Assembly: GCF_000827125.1 (NCBI RefSeq)
Contig: NZ_CP010311.1
Span: 930,001-994,000 of the forward strand
DNA from: Geoalkalibacter subterraneus
Lineage (GTDB): Bacteria > Desulfobacterota > Desulfuromonadia > Desulfuromonadales > Geoalkalibacteraceae
Length of the DNA stretch: 64,000 nucleotides
Reading direction: 5' to 3'
A model generated the notes under the pieces. That model did not search any database, was not told the origin of the DNA, and saw only the letters and a program-made list of their open reading frames with translations. Made by a program: the position numbers and the translations under genes. The first letter of the stretch is position 1. Each line of letters opens with the position of its first letter. Below, in pieces: positions 56,339 to 64,000 of the stretch.

Positions 56339-58276
56339 TTACCTTTCAAGCAGATTCGACAGCGCAGGGGTTATCTCGATTGTTGCTTCTTCGCGCAGGG
56401 CGGCCAGCTCTTCTTCAAGGGCCTGTTGTTCTTTTTGTGACTGGAGGGCGGTTCTCAGCTCCTTTTTAGTCTCTTCGTCCAGGGCAGCCATGTCTGCGGC
56501 GCTGCGCTGCTTCAATACAGCGACAACGAATTTACCTTCGACCTCATAGACCTGGGGGAGAACAGAACCTAGCTTCTCGACGGTGAATGCATCCTTCGAC
56601 ATCGGCTCGCTGTTTCCGACCCGCGGGATGAACGTCTCATAGGTGCGGGAGAAAGTGCCGGTTTCTTCGACTTCTACACCTGAAGATTGTGCAGCTTGAG
56701 CCAGAGATTTGCCGTTTTGGAGAGCCTGCATCGCCTTTTTGGCCGTTTCTTCAGCCAGTTCGCAAGACTTTTCTCTGCGATAGCGTGCTTCAACTTTTTC
56801 GCGTACCTCGGAGAGTTCGGGCAGGCGACTGGGGCGGACCTCTTTGACGGTGAAAAGATAAACCCCGTCAGAGGCGACCACCGGTTTTGCAAGCTCGCCG
56901 GGCTTGAGGCTGAAGGCGACCTGGTTGATTTCCGGAATACGGCCGATGCCGGGAATCGACTCGTCCCGTGCAAAGAAGTCGGTTTCTTCTACGTTCAGGC
57001 CGCTTTCCTGAGCAGCGCCTTCAATATCGCCGTCTTTGCGGTTGAGATTGTAGGCATCCATCGCTTTTTCGATGGCAAGCTGTTTGGCCTTCTCTTCACG
57101 CAGGCTTTTTCTGACGGTGTCGATAACCTCGTCCAAAGGCTTGAAGCCGGCTTCGATGTGCCCGGTGACCTTGACAATGTGAAAGCCGTGGGAGGTGCGA
57201 ACGAGGTCGCTAATTTCCCCCGGCTTGAGGTCGAAGGCTGCCCGCTCGAAATTCTGTGTCATGGTGCCGCGCGGGAAATACCCCAGTGATCCACCCTCGC
57301 GCGCGGTGGCGTCATCATCGGAGTAGCGTCGCGCCAGATCGGCGAAATCTTCACCGGTCCTGACCTGCTGCAGAACCTTTTCGGCCAGTTCGCGCCGCTT
57401 GTTGACCTTTTCCTGTTCGGCGTCCTCCTCGACCCGGATCAGGATGTGAGATGCCTCCACCTGCTCGGGGATTTCGAACTGTCCCAGGGTGCGCCTGTAG
57501 TGTCGGTCCAGCTCTTCTTCGCTGAGAACCACCTCGTCGCGGTAGTTCTCAGGATTGAACTCGACGTATTTCAGCGCAACGGTTGCAGGGATGCGGAAGT
57601 CCTCCCGGTTCTGCTCGAACCATGCGGCAAGCTCAGCCTCTTCGACCTGGACTTTGTTCTCGAAACGGGCTGGAACAAAGGAGATGAAGTCGAGGTTGAT
57701 CTCCTCCCGGCGGCGGCGGAACTCGTCGGCGATTTCTTCTTCGCTGACGGAAACACCCTGTTTGATACGCTCGATCATTTTATCGATCAGAAGCTGGCGG
57801 CGCTGCGCGGCCTCGAACTCATCCGGGCTGATACGCTGGTATTGCAGGACCTCCAGATAGCGATTTCTGCTGAAGACCCCGTTTTCCTGAAAAGAAGGGA
57901 TCTGGGCGATGGACTCGACCAGCTCTTCCTTGGAGACCTTGATGCCCGATTCTCGTGCCTGCTGCGCCAGGAGTGTCTGGTCAACGACCCGCTCCAGAGC
58001 CATCTGTTTCAGCCCGAGCTGGCGCTCCATCTCAGGTGTAAACTGTTCGCGGTAAAGGCTCTGATAGAGCGTGTAGAGATTGCTGTAGGCGCGTTGATAG
58101 GTGTCGAGAGGAATCTTGTCGCCGTTGATGCGCAGCGCCGTGGCGCTGGAATCCCCTCCGCGATCGTCACCTCGCCCCCAGACCAAAAAAATCGTGCCGA
58201 CAAAGGCGGCGATGATGACCCAGAAAACAAGTTTAACGATGGTTGACTTCTGTTTTCTACGAATAAGATCAAGCAT
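56339..58276 (-). CDS. ppiD: Periplasmic peptidyl-prolyl isomerase, PpiD/SurA-like
   Basis: 645-aa membrane-anchored folding chaperone. One N-terminal TM helix ([20 protein letters not shown], residues ~15-34) is followed by a SurA-N-like chaperone domain ([32 protein letters not shown]). A parvulin PPIase domain ([22 protein letters not shown] ... [32 protein letters not shown] ... [14 protein letters not shown]) sits in mid-protein, and a second, degenerate parvulin-like region toward the C-terminus. This is the PpiD layout: it helps newly exported proteins at the Sec translocon. It is transcribed divergently from mreB and overlaps purC. Confidence 0.9.
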   Translation of the reverse strand: MLDLIRRKQKSTIVKLVFWVIIAAFVGTIFLVWGRGDDRGGDSSATALRINGDKIPLDTYQRAYSNLYTLYQSLYREQFTPEMERQLGLKQMALERVVDQTLLAQQARESGIKVSKEELVESIAQIPSFQENGVFSRNRYLEVLQYQRISPDEFEAAQRRQLLIDKMIERIKQGVSVSEEEIADEFRRRREEINLDFISFVPARFENKVQVEEAELAAWFEQNREDFRIPATVALKYVEFNPENYRDEVVLSEEELDRHYRRTLGQFEIPEQVEASHILIRVEEDAEQEKVNKRRELAEKVLQQVRTGEDFADLARRYSDDDATAREGGSLGYFPRGTMTQNFERAAFDLKPGEISDLVRTSHGFHIVKVTGHIEAGFKPLDEVIDTVRKSLREEKAKQLAIEKAMDAYNLNRKDGDIEGAAQESGLNVEETDFFARDESIPGIGRIPEINQVAFSLKPGELAKPVVASDGVYLFTVKEVRPSRLPELSEVREKVEARYRREKSCELAEETAKKAMQALQNGKSLAQAAQSSGVEVEETGTFSRTYETFIPRVGNSEPMSKDAFTVEKLGSVLPQVYEVEGKFVVAVLKQRSAADMAALDEETKKELRTALQSQKEQQALEEELAALREEATIEITPALSNLLER

Positions 58277-58373
58277 TTTTTCAAGAGTCTCCTCAGCTTT
58301 AGGACATGAAAATAAGAGTGCATATTAAGACATGGGGCAGGGTAGAAGCAATATTTTTTTGTATTTTATAACC

Positions 58374-58402
58374 TTGCTAAACAGGGGCGGTTTTGATACT
58401 GT
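58374..58402 (+). promoter_or_regulatory. Possible sigma-70 promoter of the mre operon
   Basis: TTGCTA (58374-58379), 17 bases, TACTGT (58397-58402). This is a moderate match to -35/-10 elements about 50 bp upstream of the mreB start codon, in the intergenic region shared with the divergent ppiD gene. Confidence 0.35.
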
Positions 58403-58416
58403 AATCGCCGATTTAA

Positions 58417-59505
<1,089 letters not shown>

Positions 59506-59572
59506 ACGTAGCGAAATTCTGCTGCGAAGGTGAAGCACGCAGAAAGCTTGTGACGCTTTGATTTTTTCAACA

Positions 59573-59594
59573 AAGAGGGCCTGATGGCCCTCTT
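59573..59594 (+). terminator. Attenuator-like hairpin between mreB and mreC
   Basis: AAGAGGGCC, loop TGAT, GGCCCTCTT: a 9-bp stem followed by CGTGTTTTCC, a weak T-run. It lies 67 bp after the mreB stop and 21 bp before mreC, so leaky termination could set the MreB:MreC ratio. Confidence 0.7.
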
Positions 59595-59615
59595 CGTGTT
59601 TTCCCGAGGTGGCTT

Positions 59616-60434
59616 TTGCGGGAACCCTATAAAAAATATCGACCGATATTGCTGGGGCTTGCTCTACTTCTGGCGGCGCTTCTTCTCTACAGTTTCAATT
59701 TGCGGCAGAAGCAGAGCACCAGCCTCTTTGAAAAAGCGGTCATTACCGTAACCGCCCCCCTGCAGGAAGGATTTGACCTGGTCGGTGAACGGGTTGCCCG
59801 TTGGTGGTCCCATTATGTCTGGCTGATGGATGCCGCCCGCGAGAACGAGGCGTTGAGGGAGGAGAACCGGCTTCTCAGGGGGGAGATCGACACCCTGCGG
59901 GAAATTCGACTCGCCAACGAGCGCTTGCGAAAGCTCCTTGAGTTCAAGGATGAGATTGCTTTGTCGGCGCTGCCGGCTCGTGTTATTGGTTTTGATGCCT
60001 CGACCTGGTCCCGTACCGTCGTGCTGGACAAGGGGGGACGCAGTGGCGTTGAGGAAGGAATGCCGGTCGTGACCAATGCCGGTGTTGTCGGGCGCGTGAT
60101 CAAGGTCGCCCCCGCCCACTCGCGCGTTCTTCTGATTACCGATGCGGCTTCTGCTGCGGCAGTGCTGGTACAACGTACGCGGACCCGGGCCGTTTGCCGT
60201 GGTCGCGGTGATACGTTGATCCTTGATTTCGCTTTGCGTCAGGAAGACGTGCAATTGGGAGACCAGGTCGTGACTTCAGGCACGGGCGGTATTTTCCCCA
60301 AGGGGCTGCTGATGGGGGAGGTGGTAAAAGTCGCCCGGGGCGACTACGGCTTGTTCCAGTCGGTCGAAGTGGAGCCTGCAGTGGATTTTTCACGCCTGGA
60401 GGAGGTGTTGATCCTGACGGAGGAGTCCCCGTGA
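59616..60434 (+). CDS. mreC: Rod-shape-determining protein MreC
   Basis: 272-aa bitopic protein linking MreB to the elongation enzymes. One TM helix is near the N-terminus (PILLGLALLLAALLLYSF). A periplasmic coiled coil follows (AARENEALREENRLLRGEIDTLREIRLANERLRKLLEF), then the double beta-barrel domain (PARVIGFDASTWSRTVVLDKGGRSGVEEGMPVV ... TSGTGGIFPKGLLMGEVVKV), which is the MreC hallmark. It starts with TTG, preceded by GAGGTGG. The rare start may keep its level below MreB. It overlaps mreD by 4 bp. Confidence 0.95.
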   Translation: MREPYKKYRPILLGLALLLAALLLYSFNLRQKQSTSLFEKAVITVTAPLQEGFDLVGERVARWWSHYVWLMDAARENEALREENRLLRGEIDTLREIRLANERLRKLLEFKDEIALSALPARVIGFDASTWSRTVVLDKGGRSGVEEGMPVVTNAGVVGRVIKVAPAHSRVLLITDAASAAAVLVQRTRTRAVCRGRGDTLILDFALRQEDVQLGDQVVTSGTGGIFPKGLLMGEVVKVARGDYGLFQSVEVEPAVDFSRLEEVLILTEESP

Positions 60435-60940
60435 AACCTGTCGTTTGGATTTTGGGTGCCGGCATTCTCGCTGCTTTTCTGCAGACCACGATTCTCTCCC
60501 GCATTAATCCGCCTTCCATCCGCCCTGACCTTTTCGTTTTTCTGGTGGTTTACCTGGGCATGACCCGGACTACGGCCCAGGGCGGCCCGCTGGCCTGGTT
60601 GCTGGGGCTCCTCAAGGACAGTTTTGCAGGTGTTACCTTTGGTCTTCATGGGTTTGCCTTTGTCGCGACGTTTCTTTTGGCCCGGCTTGTTGTGCGTCAG
60701 CTCAACCCTGAAAGTTCCCTGCTTCTGGTTCTGCTGGTTTCGTGCGCCATGGCCGTGGAAAACGGACTGATCGCAATGAGCCTGCTGATGCTGGCCGATG
60801 CCGGCGACGGTTGGCGCATCGTTCTGCAGCAGATCCCGGCCCAGGTTGTGGTTGGGGCGCTTTTGTCCTGTTTTTTTCTGCCTTTCATCCGGTGGGACAG
60901 TCGCCGCGCGCGTGCCGCCAGCGGATCACGTCTGCCATGA
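60431..60940 (+). CDS. mreD: Rod-shape-determining protein MreD
   Basis: 169-aa integral-membrane protein with about five hydrophobic segments and few polar loops, the usual size for MreD. The N-terminus VWILGAGILAAFLQTTILSR and the central LLGLLKDSFAGVTFGLHGFAFVATFLLARLVV are typical of the family. It has a GTG start overlapping the mreC stop, and its own stop overlaps the mrdA ATG, so the three are translationally coupled. It helps assemble the elongasome; no catalytic role is known. Confidence 0.93.
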   Translation: MKPVVWILGAGILAAFLQTTILSRINPPSIRPDLFVFLVVYLGMTRTTAQGGPLAWLLGLLKDSFAGVTFGLHGFAFVATFLLARLVVRQLNPESSLLLVLLVSCAMAVENGLIAMSLLMLADAGDGWRIVLQQIPAQVVVGALLSCFFLPFIRWDSRRARAASGSRLP

Positions 60941-62802
60941 TGAACGTGAAAAGTCAGTGGTCGGATAAACCCGATCTTACCAAACGTTTCCTTTTTCTCT
61001 TTCTGGCCGCTGTTGCCATTATGCTGCTCCTGCTTCTGCGGTTGTGGTATCTGCAGGTCATAAGTGCAGAGCGGTTTCAGCACCTTTCTGAAAAAAATCG
61101 TATCCGTTACATTCCCATTTCCGCGCCCAGGGGACCCATTTACGACCGCGACGGACATTTGCTGGTGGACAATCGGCCTTCATTCAGCGTCTCTGTCATG
61201 CGCCAGGACGTGTCCGACCGCGACCAACTCCTTGAACGGCTTTCCGAGTATCTTGAAATTCCCGTCGAGGATCTTGCTCGTCGCTGGGAGGCCGGACGAA
61301 GATTTCCCTATTATCGTCCCGTTCCTCTGGCGGAAGATATCAGCCGCGAACAGCTCGAGCGTGTTCAGGAGAATTCCGTTGACCTGCCGGGCGTGTTGAT
61401 CGATGTGCAGCCGCTGCGCTCTTATCCTTACGAAGATGTCGCCGCTCATGTGTTTGGCTACCTGGGAGAGATCACCGAACAGCAGTTGCGCAGTGGGGAG
61501 TTTCGGGATTACCGCTCGGGCGAATATGTCGGCAAGAGCGGCCTGGAGAAGAAGCTGGAATCCTATTTAAAGGGGAAAGACGGGCAACGTCTCCTGGAAG
61601 TTGATGTGCGGGGCAAAGAACTGCGGGTATTGAGGGTCCAGGAGCCCGAACCCGGCAATCGGGTGTTTCTGACCCTGCGGGAGGATGTTCAACTGGCAGC
61701 AGAGAGGGCCCTGGCCGGTCAAGCCGGAGCGGCAGTTGCCATCGATGTCAAAAGCGGCGAGATTCTGGCCATGGCCAGCCGCCCTTCCTTTAACCCGGCC
61801 ATGTTCGCCCGCGGAATTTCAGGCGCTGAATGGATTGCTTTGCTGCAGGACTCCCGTCACCCCCTCCAGAACAAGGCTTTGACAGGGCAGTACCCTCCGG
61901 CTTCGACGTTCAAGATTGTCACGGCACTGGCGGCATTGCGGTCCGGCGCCGCAACAGCTTCAACCCGGGTTGACTGCGATGGTCATATTACCCTGGGACG
62001 ACGCGATTTTCGATGTTGGAAACGTTATGGTCACGGCCCGACAGACTTGAAAAAAGCGATGCGCGAAAGCTGCGATGTCTGGTTTTACCGCGTCGGACTG
62101 GAGCTTGGCATCGACAAGCTCTCCGAAATGGCCCTGGAACTTGGACTCGGCAATGAACTGGGGTTTGATCTCGGCGGAGAAAAATCGGGACTGGTGCCGA
62201 CTCGGGAGTGGAAACGTGCGCGATTCAATGCCTCCTGGTATGATGGCGAAACGGTCAATACCTCGATCGGGCAGGGGTTTGTTCTCGCCACTCCGTTGCA
62301 ATTGGCCACCATGACTGCAACTGTGGCCAACGGTGGATTGCTGGTGCGGCCGCGTATTATCAAAAAGATTGAAAGCTGGGACGGGGAAGTTCTTCTGGAA
62401 TCCGAGACCGAGGTGTTGCAGACTGTCGAATTTCAAGGCAATAATCTGGAAATCGTTCAGAACAGCCTTGAAGCGGTCGTGAATGAACCGCGCGGAACCG
62501 GTTGGGCAGCGCGTCTTGATCAGGTAAAAGTCGCGGGGAAAACCGGGACAGCGCAGGTGGTGCGCCTTCGTGCAGACGACGAGGAGCCGGATGAGGAAGG
62601 GATTCCCTATCGATTCCGCGATCATGCCCTGTTTGTCGCCTATGCGCCTGCCGATGACCCGCGTATCGCCGTTGCCGTTATCGTTGAGCATGGTGAGCAC
62701 GGCAGCACTACGGCCGCACCAGTGGCGCGCAGCATCCTGCAGGCTTATTTCGGACTCCCGGAAGACCGCGTATCTCCGGTCAACGGCTACCCTGGAGACT
62801 GA
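60937..62802 (+). CDS. mrdA: Penicillin-binding protein 2 (elongation transpeptidase)
   Basis: 621-aa class B PBP that cross-links peptidoglycan during side-wall growth. One N-terminal TM helix (FLFLFLAAVAIMLLLLLRLWYL) is followed by the pedestal domain starting at SAPRGPIYDRDGHLLVDNRP. The transpeptidase domain has the active-site Ser in STFK (Ser323, within QYPPASTFKIV), the second motif SCD (RESCDVW) where PBP2 has SxD rather than SxN, and KTG (residues 535-537, VAGKTGTAQVV). The ATG overlaps the mreD stop by 4 bp; another ATG follows at once. rodA, its glycosyltransferase partner, lies 5 bp downstream. A full and ordinary copy. Confidence 0.96.
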   Translation: MMNVKSQWSDKPDLTKRFLFLFLAAVAIMLLLLLRLWYLQVISAERFQHLSEKNRIRYIPISAPRGPIYDRDGHLLVDNRPSFSVSVMRQDVSDRDQLLERLSEYLEIPVEDLARRWEAGRRFPYYRPVPLAEDISREQLERVQENSVDLPGVLIDVQPLRSYPYEDVAAHVFGYLGEITEQQLRSGEFRDYRSGEYVGKSGLEKKLESYLKGKDGQRLLEVDVRGKELRVLRVQEPEPGNRVFLTLREDVQLAAERALAGQAGAAVAIDVKSGEILAMASRPSFNPAMFARGISGAEWIALLQDSRHPLQNKALTGQYPPASTFKIVTALAALRSGAATASTRVDCDGHITLGRRDFRCWKRYGHGPTDLKKAMRESCDVWFYRVGLELGIDKLSEMALELGLGNELGFDLGGEKSGLVPTREWKRARFNASWYDGETVNTSIGQGFVLATPLQLATMTATVANGGLLVRPRIIKKIESWDGEVLLESETEVLQTVEFQGNNLEIVQNSLEAVVNEPRGTGWAARLDQVKVAGKTGTAQVVRLRADDEEPDEEGIPYRFRDHALFVAYAPADDPRIAVAVIVEHGEHGSTTAAPVARSILQAYFGLPEDRVSPVNGYPGD

Positions 62803-62807
62803 TTTTT

Positions 62808-63905
62808 ATGTTTGACCGCCGTTTACTGTTCAACTTTGACTGGACTCTGCTGCTGACGGTTCTGGCCCTGGCTGCAATCGGCATCGCCAGCCTCTACAGT
62901 GCCACCTCCGGCTGGGAGACGACCAGTACCCCCATTTATCTCAAGCAGCTTTCCTGGCTGGGAATCGGTCTTCTCATCGCTCTGGGAATGTGTTGTTTCG
63001 ATTACCGCCACCTTGAACACATGGGATTCAATCTGTACCTGGCCAACCTGCTGTTGCTGGCGGCGGTTCTGGTGGTGGGCAAGACCTCCATGGGGGCAAC
63101 CCGCTGGCTTGATTTCGGGGTTTTTAATCTGCAGCCGAGCGAGGTGATGAAGATCGTCATCATCATCACCCTTGCGCGCTATTTCAGTGAACACGGGCAC
63201 CTCCAGGGACATACGCTGCGGGAACTGGTGCGTCCTTTCGCGCTGGTGGCGGTTCCTGTCGTGCTCACCATGAAACAGCCGGACCTGGGAACAGCGCTTC
63301 TGATTCTGTTTATCGCCGTGGTTATGATTCTTTTCGCCGGCATCCGTCGCTCAACCCTGACGGTCCTCGGTGTTCTGGGCACGCTGGCGGCCGGTGGCGG
63401 ATGGTTTCTGCTACGTGATTATCAGAAGCAGCGCATCCTGACATTTCTCAATCCCGAAAACGATCCCCTCGGGTCCGGTTATCACATCATCCAATCAAAA
63501 ATTGCCGTCGGCTCCGGCGGTTTGTTCGGTAAGGGCTACATGCAGGGAACCCAGTCCCAGCTGTCTTTTCTGCCTGAGCGCCATACGGATTTCGCGTTTT
63601 CAGTTTTTGCTGAAGAATGGGGGTTCGTTGGAAGCTTCTTCCTTTTAATGCTTTATCTTTTCCTGATTGTGTGGGGGATTTATATTGCACGCTGCGCCGC
63701 CGACCGCTTCGGTACTTTCCTGGCGGTGGGGGTGGTGGCCATGCTGTTCTGGCATATCGTGGTCAACCTGGGGATGGTGATCGGACTGTTGCCGGTCGTC
63801 GGCGTGCCTCTTCCTCTGTTTTCCTATGGGGGCACAAGTATGGTGACGACCATGATCGGAACAGGACTGCTGCTCAATGTCAGTATGAGGCGCTTCATGT
63901 TCTGA
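62808..63905 (+). CDS. rodA: SEDS-family peptidoglycan glycosyltransferase RodA
   Basis: 365-aa polytopic membrane protein of the SEDS family that polymerises glycan strands together with PBP2. It has about ten hydrophobic segments. Conserved are GIASLYSATSGWE near TM1, the loop GATRWLDFGVFNLQPSEVMKI, KQPDLGTALLILFIA, and the late PERHTDFAFSVFAEEWGFVGSF with the catalytic-loop Asp. The C-terminal GLLPVVGVPLPLFSYGGTSMVTTMIGTGLLLNV is a SEDS hallmark. GGAG lies upstream of the ATG at 62808. It completes the elongasome operon. Confidence 0.96.
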   Translation: MFDRRLLFNFDWTLLLTVLALAAIGIASLYSATSGWETTSTPIYLKQLSWLGIGLLIALGMCCFDYRHLEHMGFNLYLANLLLLAAVLVVGKTSMGATRWLDFGVFNLQPSEVMKIVIIITLARYFSEHGHLQGHTLRELVRPFALVAVPVVLTMKQPDLGTALLILFIAVVMILFAGIRRSTLTVLGVLGTLAAGGGWFLLRDYQKQRILTFLNPENDPLGSGYHIIQSKIAVGSGGLFGKGYMQGTQSQLSFLPERHTDFAFSVFAEEWGFVGSFFLLMLYLFLIVWGIYIARCAADRFGTFLAVGVVAMLFWHIVVNLGMVIGLLPVVGVPLPLFSYGGTSMVTTMIGTGLLLNVSMRRFMF

Positions 63906-64000
63906 GCGCGGATATCTGAACGCATTCCTCGCGAATGAAGAGTTTTTGTTATAATGAACCACGAACCTGCAACGACTGAACCCTGGCAGGAGGCTGGTGT
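63906..64000 (+). other. Window end: possible promoter/start of the next gene
   Basis: A TATAAT hexamer (TTGTTATAATG) occurs at 63949-63954. Two readings compete: an ATG at 63954 opening MNHEPATTEPWQEAG, or a later start after AGGAGG at 63980-63985 in the last bases. Too little sequence is left to decide. Confidence 0.3.

Overview
The window looks like a chromosome segment of a Gram-negative, mostly anaerobic deltaproteobacterium of the Desulfuromonas/Geobacter type. This rests on gene content: an aldehyde ferredoxin oxidoreductase-family enzyme, a NapH-like polyferredoxin, an archaeal-style diadenylate cyclase, an NtrC/sigma-54 two-component pair beside HtrA, RND/NodT efflux genes and a mreBCD-mrdA-rodA wall-elongation operon. 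The placement is inferred from content only.

Layout. 1-8.0 kb: the 5' end of a Tat-exported [2Fe-2S] hydroxylase subunit, wrbA, an ABC-F ATPase (uup), an rRNA m5C methyltransferase, a membrane polyferredoxin with an FNR-like box upstream, a thioesterase, a dockerin-like exported protein and a decayed NodT gene. 8.3-16.1 kb: a diadenylate cyclase and a tripartite RND pump with its TetR regulator. 16.2-21.2 kb: an envelope-stress module in which a histidine kinase and a sigma-54 activator lie upstream of a good sigma-54 promoter that reads into a receiver protein and HtrA. 21.4-25.9 kb: an acrylyl-CoA reductase-like enzyme plus an enoyl-CoA hydratase, a tiny lipoprotein and an AOR-family enzyme. 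25.9-28.2 kb: a run of broken genes (ion channel, PAS kinase, SpoIIAA-like), several of which keep both ends but have lost the middle.

28.4-52.2 kb is an accessory island flanked by a 613-bp direct repeat. Each copy carries yaiI and its terminator, and the right copy abuts tRNA-Leu(CAA). The island holds a BREX type 3 phage-defence operon on the minus strand: an HTH gene, brxF, a four-helix-bundle (S23-type) gene, brxC, an AlbA_2/Schlafen-type ATPase, pglXI, a DUF3696 AAA ATPase, an unrecognised 349-aa partner, brxHII, pglZ and brxA. Almost all of these overlap by a few bases. An IS1182-family element sits just upstream of the first gene. Beyond it lie a gene fragment and a REP-associated tyrosine transposase with locally amplified REP-like repeats. 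A purine-rich repeat (units near GGGGCGAGGGACGAG) occurs at eight places in the island, almost always in frame inside the BREX genes, and I saw none outside it.

52.2-64 kb returns to housekeeping: tRNA-Leu, pabC with only the tail of pabB left, an NCS2 purine permease, a TPR lipoprotein, purC, ppiD, and mreB, mreC, mreD, mrdA and rodA.

The parts most worth a second look are the ATPase/349-aa pair inside BREX, the dispersed in-frame repeat, the mosaic composition of the BREX methyltransferase, and the flanking repeat, whose two copies are identical in one half and diverged in the other.
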